This document shows positions 7,567 through 16,216 of a stretch of 64,000 nt of DNA, one piece after another. Numbering within the stretch: the stretch's first letter is position 1; each line of letters starts with the position of its first letter. Position numbers and translations under genes: made by a program. The notes beneath the pieces are model-generated. The model saw only the letters and a list, made by a program, of their open reading frames with translations, was not told where the DNA came from and did no database searches. The DNA comes from UBA4427 sp046351135 (GTDB taxonomy: Bacteria > Myxococcota_A > UBA9160 > UBA4427), in the NCBI GenBank assembly GCA_046351135.1, contig JAXLZA010000009.1, positions 186,001 through 250,000 on the forward strand, read 5' to 3'.

Positions 7567-9177
7567 TCAGAAGCGCGAGAAGAAGTCGTTGCCCTTGTCG
7601 TCGACGATGATGAAGGCCGGGAAGTCCTCGACCTCGATCCGCCAGACGGCCTCCATGCCGAGCTCTTCGTACTCCTCGATGGCGACCTTCTTGATGCAGT
7701 TCTGGGCGAGGATCGCCGCGGGGCCGCCGATCGAGCCGAGGTAGAAGCCCCCGTGCTTCTTGCAGGCGTCGGTCACCTGCTTCGAGCGGTTGCCCTTCGC
7801 GAGCATGACCATCGAGCCGCCCTGGGACTGGAACAGATCGACGTAGGCGTCCATGCGCCCCGCCGTCGTCGGCCCGAAGGAGCCCGAGACGTAGCCCTGC
7901 GGCGTCTTCGCGGGCCCGGCGTAGTAGACGATGTGGTCCTTGAAGTACTGCGGCAGGCCCTCGCCCCGATCGACGCGCTCCTTCAGCTTCGCGTGGGCGA
8001 TGTCCCGGGCGACGATGATCGTCCCGGTCAGCAGCAGCTGCGTCGTCACCGGATACTGCGAGAGATCGCGCCGGATCTCGGCCATCGGCCGGTTCAGGTC
8101 GATCTTCACCGGCTCGCGGGTCAGCTCGTGGGCCACGAGATCGGGCATGAAGCGCGCCGGATCGGTCTCGAGCTGCTCGAGGAAGACGCCCTTCTTGTTG
8201 ATCTTGCCCAGGATCTGGCGATCCGCCGAGCAGGAGACGCCGATCCCGACCGGGCAGGACGCGCCGTGGCGCGGCAGCCGGATGACGCGGACGTCGTGGC
8301 AGAAGTACTTGCCGCCGAACTGGGCGCCGATGCCGACCTCGCGGGTCAGCTGCAGGATGATCTCCTCGAGCTCGACGTCGCGGAAGGCGCGGCCGTGGAT
8401 GTTGCCCGAGGTCGGCAGCGAATCGAGGTAGCGGCAGCTCGCCAGCTTCACCGTCTTGAGGGTCATCTCCGCCGAGGTCCCGCCGATCACGACGGCGAGG
8501 TGGTAGGGCGGGCAGGCGGCGGTGCCCAGCTGCTTGATCTTCTCGCGGAAGAACTTCTTGATCGACTCGGGGTTGAGGAGCGCCTTCGTCTCCTGGAAGA
8601 GCAGCGACTTGTTGGCCGAGCCGCCGCCCTTGGTCACGAACAGGAACTTGTACTCGTCGCCCGTCGTCGCGAGCAGGTCGATCTGGGCGGGGAGGTTGGT
8701 GCCGGTGTTCTTCTCCTCGTACATGTCGAGGGCGGCGACCTGGCTGTAGCGGAGATTGGTCTCGGTGTAGGTCTTGTAGATGCCGCGGGAGAGGGCCTCC
8801 TCGTCGTTGCCCGCGACCCAGACGTCCTGGCCCTTCTTGCCCATCACGATGGCCGTGCCGGTGTCCTGGCAGGAGGGCAGGATCATGCCGGCGGAGATGT
8901 TGGCGTTCTTCATCAGCTCGAGGGCGACGAAGCGGTCGTTGTCCGAGGCCTCGGGGTCCTCGAGGATCTTGGCGAGCTGGGCGAGGTGGCCGGGGCGGAA
9001 GAGGTGGGAGACGTCGCGGATCGCCTGGGCCGCGAGCAGCGTCAGCGCCTCGGGCTCGACCTTCAGGATCTCCCGGCCGTCGATCTTCACGGTCGAGACG
9101 TGCTGGTCGGTCAGCTTCCGATACGGTGTCTCGTCGGGCCCCAGCTCGAACATCTCCTGGAAATGGAACTCGGGCAT
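7567..9177 (-). CDS. fumA: Class I fumarate hydratase (4Fe-4S fumarase)
   Basis: Cytosolic TCA-cycle enzyme interconverting fumarate and malate. The 536-residue single-chain product matches FumA/FumB size. It carries the three expected cluster-cysteine regions: LPSCQDTGT (Cys about 103), GTAACPPYHLA (about 219) and the GASCPVGIGVSCSADR segment (about 310-321). The C-terminal swivel domain includes VSGSFGPTTAGRMD and FYLGSIGGPAAILA. ATG at 9177 is chosen over the in-frame ATG at 9192 because GGGAG lies nine bases before it. The oxygen-sensitive class I enzyme fits a host that can live at low oxygen. It is transcribed alone, divergent from prc. Confidence 0.95.
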   Translation of the reverse strand: MPEFHFQEMFELGPDETPYRKLTDQHVSTVKIDGREILKVEPEALTLLAAQAIRDVSHLFRPGHLAQLAKILEDPEASDNDRFVALELMKNANISAGMILPSCQDTGTAIVMGKKGQDVWVAGNDEEALSRGIYKTYTETNLRYSQVAALDMYEEKNTGTNLPAQIDLLATTGDEYKFLFVTKGGGSANKSLLFQETKALLNPESIKKFFREKIKQLGTAACPPYHLAVVIGGTSAEMTLKTVKLASCRYLDSLPTSGNIHGRAFRDVELEEIILQLTREVGIGAQFGGKYFCHDVRVIRLPRHGASCPVGIGVSCSADRQILGKINKKGVFLEQLETDPARFMPDLVAHELTREPVKIDLNRPMAEIRRDLSQYPVTTQLLLTGTIIVARDIAHAKLKERVDRGEGLPQYFKDHIVYYAGPAKTPQGYVSGSFGPTTAGRMDAYVDLFQSQGGSMVMLAKGNRSKQVTDACKKHGGFYLGSIGGPAAILAQNCIKKVAIEEYEELGMEAVWRIEVEDFPAFIIVDDKGNDFFSRF

Positions 9178-9399
9178 CGGAAGGTCTCCCATTCTTGCCG
9201 CGTCGATGCGTGCGGGCCTCGTCCCTCCGGACGGGCCTGCGGGCGGTCATGCGGGCGGGTGGTTTCGGGGCGCCGAGCGTAGCCTGTTTCCGGGGGCGTG
9301 GGCCTCAGCTCCCCGGGTCCGGGTGCCGAAGGGAAATCCGTTCGGGATCCCCCGGCGAACCTGACGTGGCCGGCGCCGGTCTCTATCATGGGAGCAATG

Positions 9400-11682
9400 A
9401 TGCGCAACCGCTTCGCCCGCGTTCTCCGGATCTCGAACCCGACCCGAGCCCGTGCGTCCCACGCCGATCTCCGCGGCCCGAGCGGCCGCGCCGGAGGTCG
9501 ACGCGCCGCGATCGCCGCCCTCGGCCTTGCCCTGGGGCTCGTCCTCGGCCTCGGGATCCCGCAGCCCTCCGGGGCCCAGATGTTCGCGCCGCCGGAGCTC
9601 GACTGCCCGCGCAGCTGGGAGCTCATCCAAAACCTGCTGAAGCGCCACATCAGCTTCCGCGCCCTCAACCCCGAGCTGCGCGAGCGCGCCATCGACGCCT
9701 ACGTCGAGCGGATCGATCCGGGCAAGACGCTCTACCTCTCCGACGAGGTGAAGCGATTGCGCGGCCGGCTCGTCGGCGTGTTCTTCGCGATCCAGAACGG
9801 CCAGTGCCAGATCCTCGACGACATCCAGGTCGACCTGGCCAATCGCTACGCGCGCATGGAGAAGGACGTGCGCGAGTTCGTCGGGAATCCGAACTACCAG
9901 CTCGACACCGACGTGCGCCTGATTCTCGACCCCGAGAAGCGCGGTCATCCCCAGGACGAAGCCGCCCGCAAGGACCTCGTCCATCGCCTCGTCCACTTCC
10001 AGATCTCGAACTACCTCTCGAGCGACATGGAGCTCGCCCAGGCGAAGGAGCGGCTGATCCATCGCTACGAGCTGATGACGAAGCAGGCGAAGGAGGTGAA
10101 GCCCCGCGACACCTACGCCGAGTTCCTGAACGCCTTCGCCGGCGCCCTCGATCCGCATTCGACCTACTACACGCCGGAGGCGGTCGAGGACTTCGAGATC
10201 CAGATGAGCCTCTCCCTCGACGGGATCGGCGTCGCGCTCTCCTCGAAGGACGGCTACTCGGTCGTCGAGCGGGTGATTCCGGGCGGCGCGACCGACAAGC
10301 TCGGCGTGCTCGAGCCCGGCGACAAGATCATCGCGGTGGCGCAACAGGGCGAGGATCCGGTCGACATCATCGACATGCCGCTGCGCGACGTCGTCGCGAT
10401 GATCCGCGGCAAGCGCGGGACGAAGGTGAAGCTGACCGTCCTGCGGCAGTCCGACGAGACGAAGCGCTTCGACGTCGAGATCGAGCGCGACGCGGTCACG
10501 ATCGAGGACGCGGCGGCGACCCTCGAGTTCCAGGACGTGACGATCGGCGGCAAGAAGAAGAAGCTCGCCGTGCTCGACCTGCCGACCTTCTACGGCGATC
10601 CCGATCCGAGCAAGCGCCAGAGCGGCCGCGACGTGCGCGACCTGCTGCGCCAGGCCCAGGCGGCGAAGGCCGACGGCCTCCTGCTCGACCTGTCGCGCAA
10701 CGGCGGCGGCAAGCTCGAGAGCTCGGTCGAGATCGCGGGCTTCTTCATCCGCCAGGGCAACGTGGTCGCGGTCAAGGACGTCTTCTCCGACGTCCAGGTC
10801 CTGCCCGACCAGGACGCGGACATCGCCTGGTCCGGCCCGCTCGTGATCCTGACCTCGCGGATCACCGCCTCGGCCTCCGAGATCGTGGCCGGCGCGATGA
10901 AGGACTACCACCGCGCGGTCATCGTCGGCGACGACCACACCTTCGGCAAAGGCACGGTCCAGAGCTTCGTCCACCAGCCCGGCCGCCTCGGCGCCATCAA
11001 GGTCACGACGGCGCTCTTCTTCCGCCCCGGCGGTGCCTCGACGCAACACGACGGCGTCGCCGCCGACGTCGTCCTGCCCTCGCTCTTCGCGACCGACGAC
11101 CTCGGCGAGCGCTACACGCCCTACTCGCTGAAGCCCCAGGTCATCCCGCCCTTCCTCGGGACCCTCGGCCGCGTCTCGAACGTGACGCGGACGGACTGGA
11201 AGCCGATCGACGACGCGACACTCGCGGAGCTGCAGCGGCGCTCGGCGGCCCGCATCGCCGCCGACAAGGCGTTCGTCGAGATCAAGGAGAAGCTCGCCAA
11301 GCGCGCCCAGGAAGACGACGTCATCCACCTCGCCGAGTTCATCAAGGAGCGCGAGGAGGAGGAGGCCGAGGCGGCGGAGAAGGACGGCGCGAAGAAGCCC
11401 GCCGACGCGGCCGGCAAGTCCGGCGCGGCGACGGGGAGCGCGGGTGCGGCGACGAAGCCCGGTGCCGGCGCGGCCAAGGAGGCCGACGCCAAGCCCGGCG
11501 CGAACGGCGCGAACGGGAAGACCGACAAGAAGGCCGCCGACGAGAAGTCCGAGCCGACGCCGCAGCGCGAGGAAGCGCTGCGGATCCTGACGGATCTCGT
11601 CGAGCTCCAGCACACGGATCCCGCCACGTGGCACGCACAGCAATCGGCGCAGCCCTCGGCCTCGCTTTCGTCGCAGCCGTGA
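9400..11682 (+). CDS. prc: Tail-specific (C-terminal processing) protease Prc
   Basis: Periplasmic serine protease that degrades or trims proteins by their C-termini. The 760-residue protein has a long basic N-region and a hydrophobic signal segment (about residues 36-60), a helical N-domain (to about 260), a PDZ domain with LSLDGIGVALSS and VIPGGATDKLGVLEPGDKI (about 270-370), and the S41 catalytic domain. SRITASASEIVAG holds the nucleophile Ser and HTFGKGTVQ the catalytic Lys, about 26 residues apart as in Prc. The last 110 residues are a charged Ala/Lys/Glu-rich tail. ATG 9400 has GGAG five bases upstream; ATG 9397 is equally in frame. Confidence 0.94.
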   Translation: MRNRFARVLRISNPTRARASHADLRGPSGRAGGRRAAIAALGLALGLVLGLGIPQPSGAQMFAPPELDCPRSWELIQNLLKRHISFRALNPELRERAIDAYVERIDPGKTLYLSDEVKRLRGRLVGVFFAIQNGQCQILDDIQVDLANRYARMEKDVREFVGNPNYQLDTDVRLILDPEKRGHPQDEAARKDLVHRLVHFQISNYLSSDMELAQAKERLIHRYELMTKQAKEVKPRDTYAEFLNAFAGALDPHSTYYTPEAVEDFEIQMSLSLDGIGVALSSKDGYSVVERVIPGGATDKLGVLEPGDKIIAVAQQGEDPVDIIDMPLRDVVAMIRGKRGTKVKLTVLRQSDETKRFDVEIERDAVTIEDAAATLEFQDVTIGGKKKKLAVLDLPTFYGDPDPSKRQSGRDVRDLLRQAQAAKADGLLLDLSRNGGGKLESSVEIAGFFIRQGNVVAVKDVFSDVQVLPDQDADIAWSGPLVILTSRITASASEIVAGAMKDYHRAVIVGDDHTFGKGTVQSFVHQPGRLGAIKVTTALFFRPGGASTQHDGVAADVVLPSLFATDDLGERYTPYSLKPQVIPPFLGTLGRVSNVTRTDWKPIDDATLAELQRRSAARIAADKAFVEIKEKLAKRAQEDDVIHLAEFIKEREEEEAEAAEKDGAKKPADAAGKSGAATGSAGAATKPGAGAAKEADAKPGANGANGKTDKKAADEKSEPTPQREEALRILTDLVELQHTDPATWHAQQSAQPSASLSSQP

Positions 11683-11891
11683 TCTGGAGCGCCTTCGAGG
11701 CGACCCGGGTCCAGTGCGAGATCTGCGTGGAGTACAAAGGCCGGTCGGCCTGCTCGACGGCCCAGGCCGCCGACGTGCTCCAGGCCGAGGCCCAGGCGAT
11801 CTCCGGCGCCTGCTCCCAGGTCACCGGCGGCGTGACCGAGACCCTCGAGTGCGATCGCACGACGCCCGTCCGGCGTCAGTGCAGCGAGTAG
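11628..11891 (+). CDS. Small membrane-anchored Cys-containing hypothetical protein overlapping prc
   Basis: An 87-residue frame from GTG at 11628, shifted relative to prc and overlapping its last 55 bases. It begins with a hydrophobic anchor (about residues 5-23) followed by a compact domain with five cysteines: CEICVEYKGRSACSTAQ (about 29-45), then GACSQVTGG and LECDRT, ending in QCSE. The spaced cysteines and lack of low complexity outside the anchor suggest a real small exported protein with disulfides. I recall similar short proteins with a CxxC-V-x-F/Y-x-G-R-x-xC pattern in deltaproteobacteria but cannot name a family. The start site is weakly supported. Confidence 0.6.
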   Translation: MARTAIGAALGLAFVAAVIWSAFEATRVQCEICVEYKGRSACSTAQAADVLQAEAQAISGACSQVTGGVTETLECDRTTPVRRQCSE

Positions 11892-12081
11892 ACCGCCCCG
11901 TCCCGCTCCGCGGAGGACCGGGCGACCCGGAGCCCCACGGGGCCAGCGACCTTTGTGGCAGCCCGACCCGATCCAGTCCTCATGCAAAGCTCCGCTCCGG
12001 TCGAAACAGGCCTCCGGGGAGGGGCCTCCTCCCGCATGAACCCGAGCGACGGCTCGGCCTTGCATGGAGCGGACGGATTCC

Positions 12082-12936
12082 ATGAGCAATCGACTCGCCA
12101 GCTACCTGAAGGCGTGCGAGGGTGACCTGCCCACGATGCCGGTCGTCGCGAGCCAGGTCATCCAGGCCGTCGACCACCCCGACAGCTCGATCGACGACAT
12201 CCGCAAGCTGATCGAGCGCGACGCCGCGATCGCCGCCCGCATCCTGAAGATCTCGAACTCCGCCCTCTACGGCTTCCCGAGCGAGATCCAGAGCCTCTCC
12301 CACGCGATCTCGCTGCTCGGCACGATGACCGTGCGCAACCTCGTCCTCGCGGCCTCGATGAAGGAGACCTACAAGCGCTTCGGGCTGCTCGAGAAGCTGC
12401 TCTGGCAGCACTCCTCGCTCTCCGGGCCCGTCGCCTCGATGCTCGCGCGCTACGGCTCGATCGGCGTCGATCCCGACGTCGCCTTCACCGCCGGCCTGAT
12501 GCACCACATCGGCAAGACCGCCCTCGCCAACAGCCACCACGACGAGTACGAGCGGGTGATGGCGACCGTCTACAACGAGGGCCGCAGCTTCACCGAGGTC
12601 GAGAACCAGGTCTTCGGCTTCAACCACGCCGAGCTCGGCGCGGCCGTCGTCCAGCAGTGGGGGCTGCCCGACTCCCTCGTCCTCACGATCCAGCACCACC
12701 ACAGCCCCGAGGTGCTCCCGCAGCTCGACGACCACGTCGCGCGGCTCTGCGCGCTGACGTCGGTGACCAGCATGTGTCTCTCGAAGCTGGGCGTCGGGCG
12801 CTCGCGGCCGATCGACGACCTCGATCTGTCGGCGATGCCGGCCTGGGTCTTCCTGGACCTGACCCGGGACGACGTCGAGCCGATCCTGACCAAGTGCGCC
12901 GAGCGGATCAAGGAGAGCCAGGCCCTCGTCGGCTAG
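12082..12936 (+). CDS. HDOD-domain signalling protein
   Basis: A stand-alone HDOD protein (284 residues), a catalytically dead relative of HD phosphohydrolases found in signalling. Motifs are LPTMPVVASQVIQAVDHPDSS (trimmed here as the entry helix, about residues 18-38), IERDAAIAARILKISNSALYG, the SLSHAISLLG helix and FTAGLMHHIGKTAL. There is no GGDEF, EAL or receiver domain. ATG at 12082 is used; ATG at 12064 is in frame but has no ribosome site. Family members act as scaffolds in c-di-GMP, motility or stress pathways, and a PilZ protein lies in the same window, but no direct link is visible. Confidence 0.88.
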   Translation: MSNRLASYLKACEGDLPTMPVVASQVIQAVDHPDSSIDDIRKLIERDAAIAARILKISNSALYGFPSEIQSLSHAISLLGTMTVRNLVLAASMKETYKRFGLLEKLLWQHSSLSGPVASMLARYGSIGVDPDVAFTAGLMHHIGKTALANSHHDEYERVMATVYNEGRSFTEVENQVFGFNHAELGAAVVQQWGLPDSLVLTIQHHHSPEVLPQLDDHVARLCALTSVTSMCLSKLGVGRSRPIDDLDLSAMPAWVFLDLTRDDVEPILTKCAERIKESQALVG

Positions 12937-13148
12937 CTCCCCCGTCCGGACCGCTCCCCGCCCGCTCCCCCTCTGCTAGCTTCCGCGACCACGCCGCCCG
13001 GCCCGGGCCGAGCCCCGAGCGGATCGCTCGCCATTTTTCGCCGGGAGCCTAGGCTCCGCGCGACGGCGTCCCATCGGAATCCGGGTGCCCCGCCCGGCCC
13101 GAACGCCGGGCTTTCGCGACCCCATCCGGAACGGGGACAGGAGATGCC

Positions 13149-14078
13149 ATGAGCCTCGACGAGAACGTGAGACAGGAAATCAGCGAGCTGATCACATCGA
13201 ACGAGGTGGTGCTCTTCATGAAGGGAAACCGGCGCCAGCCGCAGTGCGGCTTCTCGGCGACCGTCGTCGGGATCCTCGACGCGCTCCTGCCCGAGTACGC
13301 GACCGTCGACGTGCTCTCCGCGCCGCACATCCGAGAGGGCATCAAGGTCTTCTCGTCCTGGCCGACGATCCCCCAGCTCTACGTGAAGGGCGAGTTCATC
13401 GGCGGCTGCGACATCGTCCAGGAGCTCTACGGCTCGGGCGAGCTCTTCGAGACGCTCGGGCTCGAGCCGGTCAAGGCGGTGCGACCGCGGATCGAGATCA
13501 CGCCGGCGGCGCTGCGCGCGCTCTCGGCGGCGACGGCCGAGCACGGCGGCGCCGGCCGCGAGCTGCATCTCTCGGTCGACCCGCAGTTCCAGTCGCATCT
13601 CTCGATCGCGCCCCGCGGCCGCGCCGACGTCGAGGCGATCACCGACGGCCTGACGCTGCTGCTCGACCCGATCTCCGCCTCCCGCGCCGACGGCATCACG
13701 ATCGACGTCGCCGACACGCCGAACGGCCAGGCCTTCCGCGTCGACAACCCGAACGCGCCGCGCGTGCGGCAGATGTCGGTGCGCGAGCTCGCGGAGCTGC
13801 TCGAGTCGGGGGAGCGCTTCGAGCTGCTCGACGTCCGCACGCCCGAGGAGCGCGCGATCGCGGCGATTCCCGGCGCGGTCCTGCTCAACGAGTCCGAGGC
13901 CGCCCGGATCGAGTCGCTGCCGCGCGACACGCGCCTCGTCCTCCACTGCCACCACGGCGGCCGCTCGCAGCAGGCCGCGGAGCAGTTCGTCGCCCTCGGC
14001 TTCTCGCAGGTCTGGAACGTGGTCGGCGGCATCGACGCCTGGAGCCAGGAGATCGATCCCGACGTGCCGCGCTATTAG
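13149..14078 (+). CDS. Monothiol glutaredoxin - A-type-like - rhodanese fusion
   Basis: Three domains in 309 residues. Residues 1-108 are a Grx4-type monothiol glutaredoxin with CGFS (Cys 33), WPTIPQLYVKGEFIGGCDI and no second active cysteine. Residues 113-200 resemble an A-type (IscA/ErpA) fold: IEITPAALRAL, LLLDPISASRADGITID and VDNPNAPR, but all three cluster cysteines are absent. Residues 205-309 are a rhodanese domain with LLDVRTPEE and the active loop LHCHHGGRSQQ (Cys about 271), ending VVGGIDAW. CGFS glutaredoxins bind 2Fe-2S with BolA proteins, and a bolA gene follows 21 bases downstream. Role in iron-sulfur trafficking or sulfur relay is inferred. Confidence 0.9.
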   Translation: MSLDENVRQEISELITSNEVVLFMKGNRRQPQCGFSATVVGILDALLPEYATVDVLSAPHIREGIKVFSSWPTIPQLYVKGEFIGGCDIVQELYGSGELFETLGLEPVKAVRPRIEITPAALRALSAATAEHGGAGRELHLSVDPQFQSHLSIAPRGRADVEAITDGLTLLLDPISASRADGITIDVADTPNGQAFRVDNPNAPRVRQMSVRELAELLESGERFELLDVRTPEERAIAAIPGAVLLNESEAARIESLPRDTRLVLHCHHGGRSQQAAEQFVALGFSQVWNVVGGIDAWSQEIDPDVPRY

Positions 14079-14099
14079 TCCCCCGACGACGGAGCAACG

Positions 14100-14369
14100 A
14101 TGGCCCTCCAGATCATCAACGCCGGACCGAATCCCGCCGACATCGCCCAGCAGATCCGCGCCGCGATCGCGCAGGCGCTGCCCGACGCCGTCATCGACGT
14201 CCGGCCCCAGGGCCCAGGGCATTTCGAGATCGACGTGACCGACGCCGCGTTCGCAGGCAAGCCGCGGGTCCGCCAGCAGCAGCTCGTCTACGGCGCGATC
14301 GCCCACCTGATGTCGGGCGCGAATCCGCCGGTCCACGCCGTCGACCGCCTCGACTGTCGCATTCCCTGA
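14100..14369 (+). CDS. BolA-family protein
   Basis: An 89-residue protein with the BolA fold: IAQQIRAAIAQALPDAVIDV, the PGHFEIDVTDAAFAGKPRV strand-turn and QQQLVYGAIAHLM, ending VHAVDRLDCRIP. BolA proteins partner CGFS glutaredoxins and share a 2Fe-2S cluster through a conserved His; the VHAVD histidine (about 80) is in the right place. It sits just after such a glutaredoxin gene, with ACGGAGCAACG before the ATG, so the two are almost certainly one operon. The C-terminal coding end lies inside a short tandem repeat that supplies the stop codon. Confidence 0.88.
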   Translation: MALQIINAGPNPADIAQQIRAAIAQALPDAVIDVRPQGPGHFEIDVTDAAFAGKPRVRQQQLVYGAIAHLMSGANPPVHAVDRLDCRIP

Positions 14370-14403
14370 GGAGGCGCATTCCCTGAGGAGGCGCATTCCC
14401 TGA
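14358..14403 (+). repeat. 17-bp tandem repeat (2.7 copies) across the bolA stop codon
   Basis: The unit CGCATTCCCTGAGGAGG occurs at 14358-14374 and 14375-14391, with a partial copy CGCATTCCCTGA at 14392-14403. The first unit supplies the last bolA codons and its TGA stop, and each full copy contains a GAGGAGG anti-16S-like motif with no gene start behind it. Copies are identical, which points to recent slippage. Confidence 0.85.
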
Positions 14404-14603
14404 TGAGCGGCGACTGTGCTGGATTCGGCACATAGCGTCGGGATTCGTGCGAAATCCAGCCGATTCGTTTGATTTGATGCCCAGATCGGATTAGAACTGC
14501 GCAGCTCCAATCGACTGCGCGGCGGCGTCCCGATCTGCGTCCCGGGACGACGTGCGCGGCGCTGCGCGGTCCCGCTGCGGGTCCGCAGAGGATCCCGAGC
14601 ACG

Positions 14604-15947
14604 ATGCCCCGCGTGAAGACCGCCCTGCCCGCCCCGTCGACCGCACTCGCCGTCGCGCTGCTCGCCGCCCTCGCGACGATCGGCTTCCCGCTCTCCGCCG
14701 CCGCCGACGGGCACGACGCGGCGAACACCGCCTGGATCCTGACCTCGACGGCGCTCGTCCTCTTCATGACGATCCCGGGCCTCGCGCTCTTCTACGGCGG
14801 CCTCGTGCGCACGAAGAACGTGCTGTCGATCCTGATGCAGTGCCTCGCGCTGACGGCGCTGCTCTCCCTCGTCTGGCTGGTCGTCGGCTACTCGCTCGCC
14901 TTCGACACGACCGGCATGGCGGCCGGCGCAGGCGGACGCGCCGCCTTCATCGGCGGCCTCGCGCGCGCGATGCTCGCCGGCGTCACGGCGGACTCGCTCT
15001 CCGGCACGATCCCGGAGGTCCTCTTCTTCACGTTCCAGTGCACCTTCGCCGTCATCACGCCGGCGCTGATCCTCGGGGCCTTCGCCGAGCGCATGAAGTT
15101 CTCGGCCGTGCTCCTCTACTCGGCCCTCTGGCTCGTCGTCGTCTACGCGCCGATCTGCCACATGACCTGGGGCGGTGCGGGCGGCCACTTCGCCGACCTC
15201 GGCGTCTTCGACTTCGCCGGCGGCATCGTCGTCCACATCACCGCCGGCGTCGCCGCGCTCGTCGCCTGCATCGTGATCGGACCGCGGCGCGGCTATCCCA
15301 AAACCGCGATGCCGCCCCACAACCTGACGATGTGCGTGACCGGGACGGGCATGCTCTGGGTCGGCTGGTACGGCTTCAACGGTGGCTCGGCGCTGGCCGC
15401 CAATGGCAGCGCGGCGATGGCGATCACGGTGACCCACATCTCCGCCTCGGCCGCCGCCATGACCTGGATGGCGATCGAGTGGACGAAGCACTCGAAGCCC
15501 TCGGTCCTCGGCCTCGCGACCGGCGCCGTCGCGGGCCTCGCCGCGGTGACGCCGGCGGCGGGTGTCGTCGGGCCGGTCGGCGGCCTCTCGATCGGCATCG
15601 CCTCGGGCTTCATCTGCTACCAGGCCTCGACGCGCCTGAAGCAGCGCTTCGGCTACGACGACAGCCTCGACGTCTTCGGTGTCCATGGCGTCGGCGGCTT
15701 CGTCGGCACCATCCTCGCCGGCCTCTTCGGGGCCACCGCCCTCGGCGGCAACCAGGAGGGCCTCGCCATCGGCGCCCAGCTCGGCAAGCAGATCTACGCG
15801 TCCCTCGTGACCGCGGCATGGTCCGCCGCCGCGAGCTGGGTCCTGCTGAAGGGCGTCGACGCGACGGTCGGGCTGCGGGTCGGCGAGGAGGCCGAGTCCC
15901 AGGGGCTCGACCTCGCGCTCCACGACGAGCGCGGATACAACCTGTAG
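14604..15947 (+). CDS. amt: Ammonium transporter AmtB
   Basis: Amt/Mep/Rh channel protein (447 residues) with a cleavable signal (about residues 1-34, ending SAAADG) and eleven predicted helices. Family signatures include ALFYGGLVRTKNVLSILMQ (about 62-80), GAFAERMKF, DFAGGIVVHITAGVAALVA with the first pore histidine (about 212), LWVGWYGFNGGSALAAN and DVFGVHGVGGFVGTILAGLF with the second pore histidine. No glnK/PII gene accompanies it, which is unusual for proteobacteria. The 200 bases upstream include an A+T-richer stretch (14425-14500) suitable for a promoter, but no convincing sigma-54 site was found. Confidence 0.96.
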   Translation: MPRVKTALPAPSTALAVALLAALATIGFPLSAAADGHDAANTAWILTSTALVLFMTIPGLALFYGGLVRTKNVLSILMQCLALTALLSLVWLVVGYSLAFDTTGMAAGAGGRAAFIGGLARAMLAGVTADSLSGTIPEVLFFTFQCTFAVITPALILGAFAERMKFSAVLLYSALWLVVVYAPICHMTWGGAGGHFADLGVFDFAGGIVVHITAGVAALVACIVIGPRRGYPKTAMPPHNLTMCVTGTGMLWVGWYGFNGGSALAANGSAAMAITVTHISASAAAMTWMAIEWTKHSKPSVLGLATGAVAGLAAVTPAAGVVGPVGGLSIGIASGFICYQASTRLKQRFGYDDSLDVFGVHGVGGFVGTILAGLFGATALGGNQEGLAIGAQLGKQIYASLVTAAWSAAASWVLLKGVDATVGLRVGEEAESQGLDLALHDERGYNL

Positions 15948-15979
15948 GACGCGGGGTCGCACGAGAGACGCTGTGCCAG

Positions 15980-16110
15980 GCGCCCCGGCCGGACGCCGCC
16001 TGGCGCTCGGGCTTCATCCGGCACGCGTCGAGGGACCGGTCGGCTTTGGCGGGCGACGTGCTGCGCGTGCCGGCTTCAATTTCGCGCCAGGCGGCGTCCG
16101 GCCGGGGCGC
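15980..16110. repeat. Nested perfect inverted repeats (27-bp outer, 10-bp inner arms)
   Basis: Positions 15980-16006 are the exact reverse complement of 16084-16110 (27 of 27). Inside, CCGGCACGCG (16018-16027) pairs exactly with CGCGTGCCGG (16064-16073), leaving an 11/10-base internal loop and a 36-base apical loop. The whole 131-base unit lies in the noncoding gap between amt and the cupin gene. A third partial hairpin, GCCAGGCG with CGCCTGGC, is contained around the left arm (15975-16005). It may be a strong terminator, a structured RNA or a small repeat element of the REP/MITE kind. Confidence 0.85.
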
Positions 16111-16216
16111 TCGGGGCGGTTGCGCTGGGCGATTCGCACGTCCTACGGTTTTGGGTGAAATGACTTTTCGTGGATGGAGCGGCTTGCTCGATCCATCCTC
16201 TTTTCAGGAGATCATC

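Noticed and set aside
14415..14450. GGCAC-N-GC-like string considered as a sigma-54 promoter for amt
   Set aside because: The -12 element lacks TTGC and the spacing is wrong.
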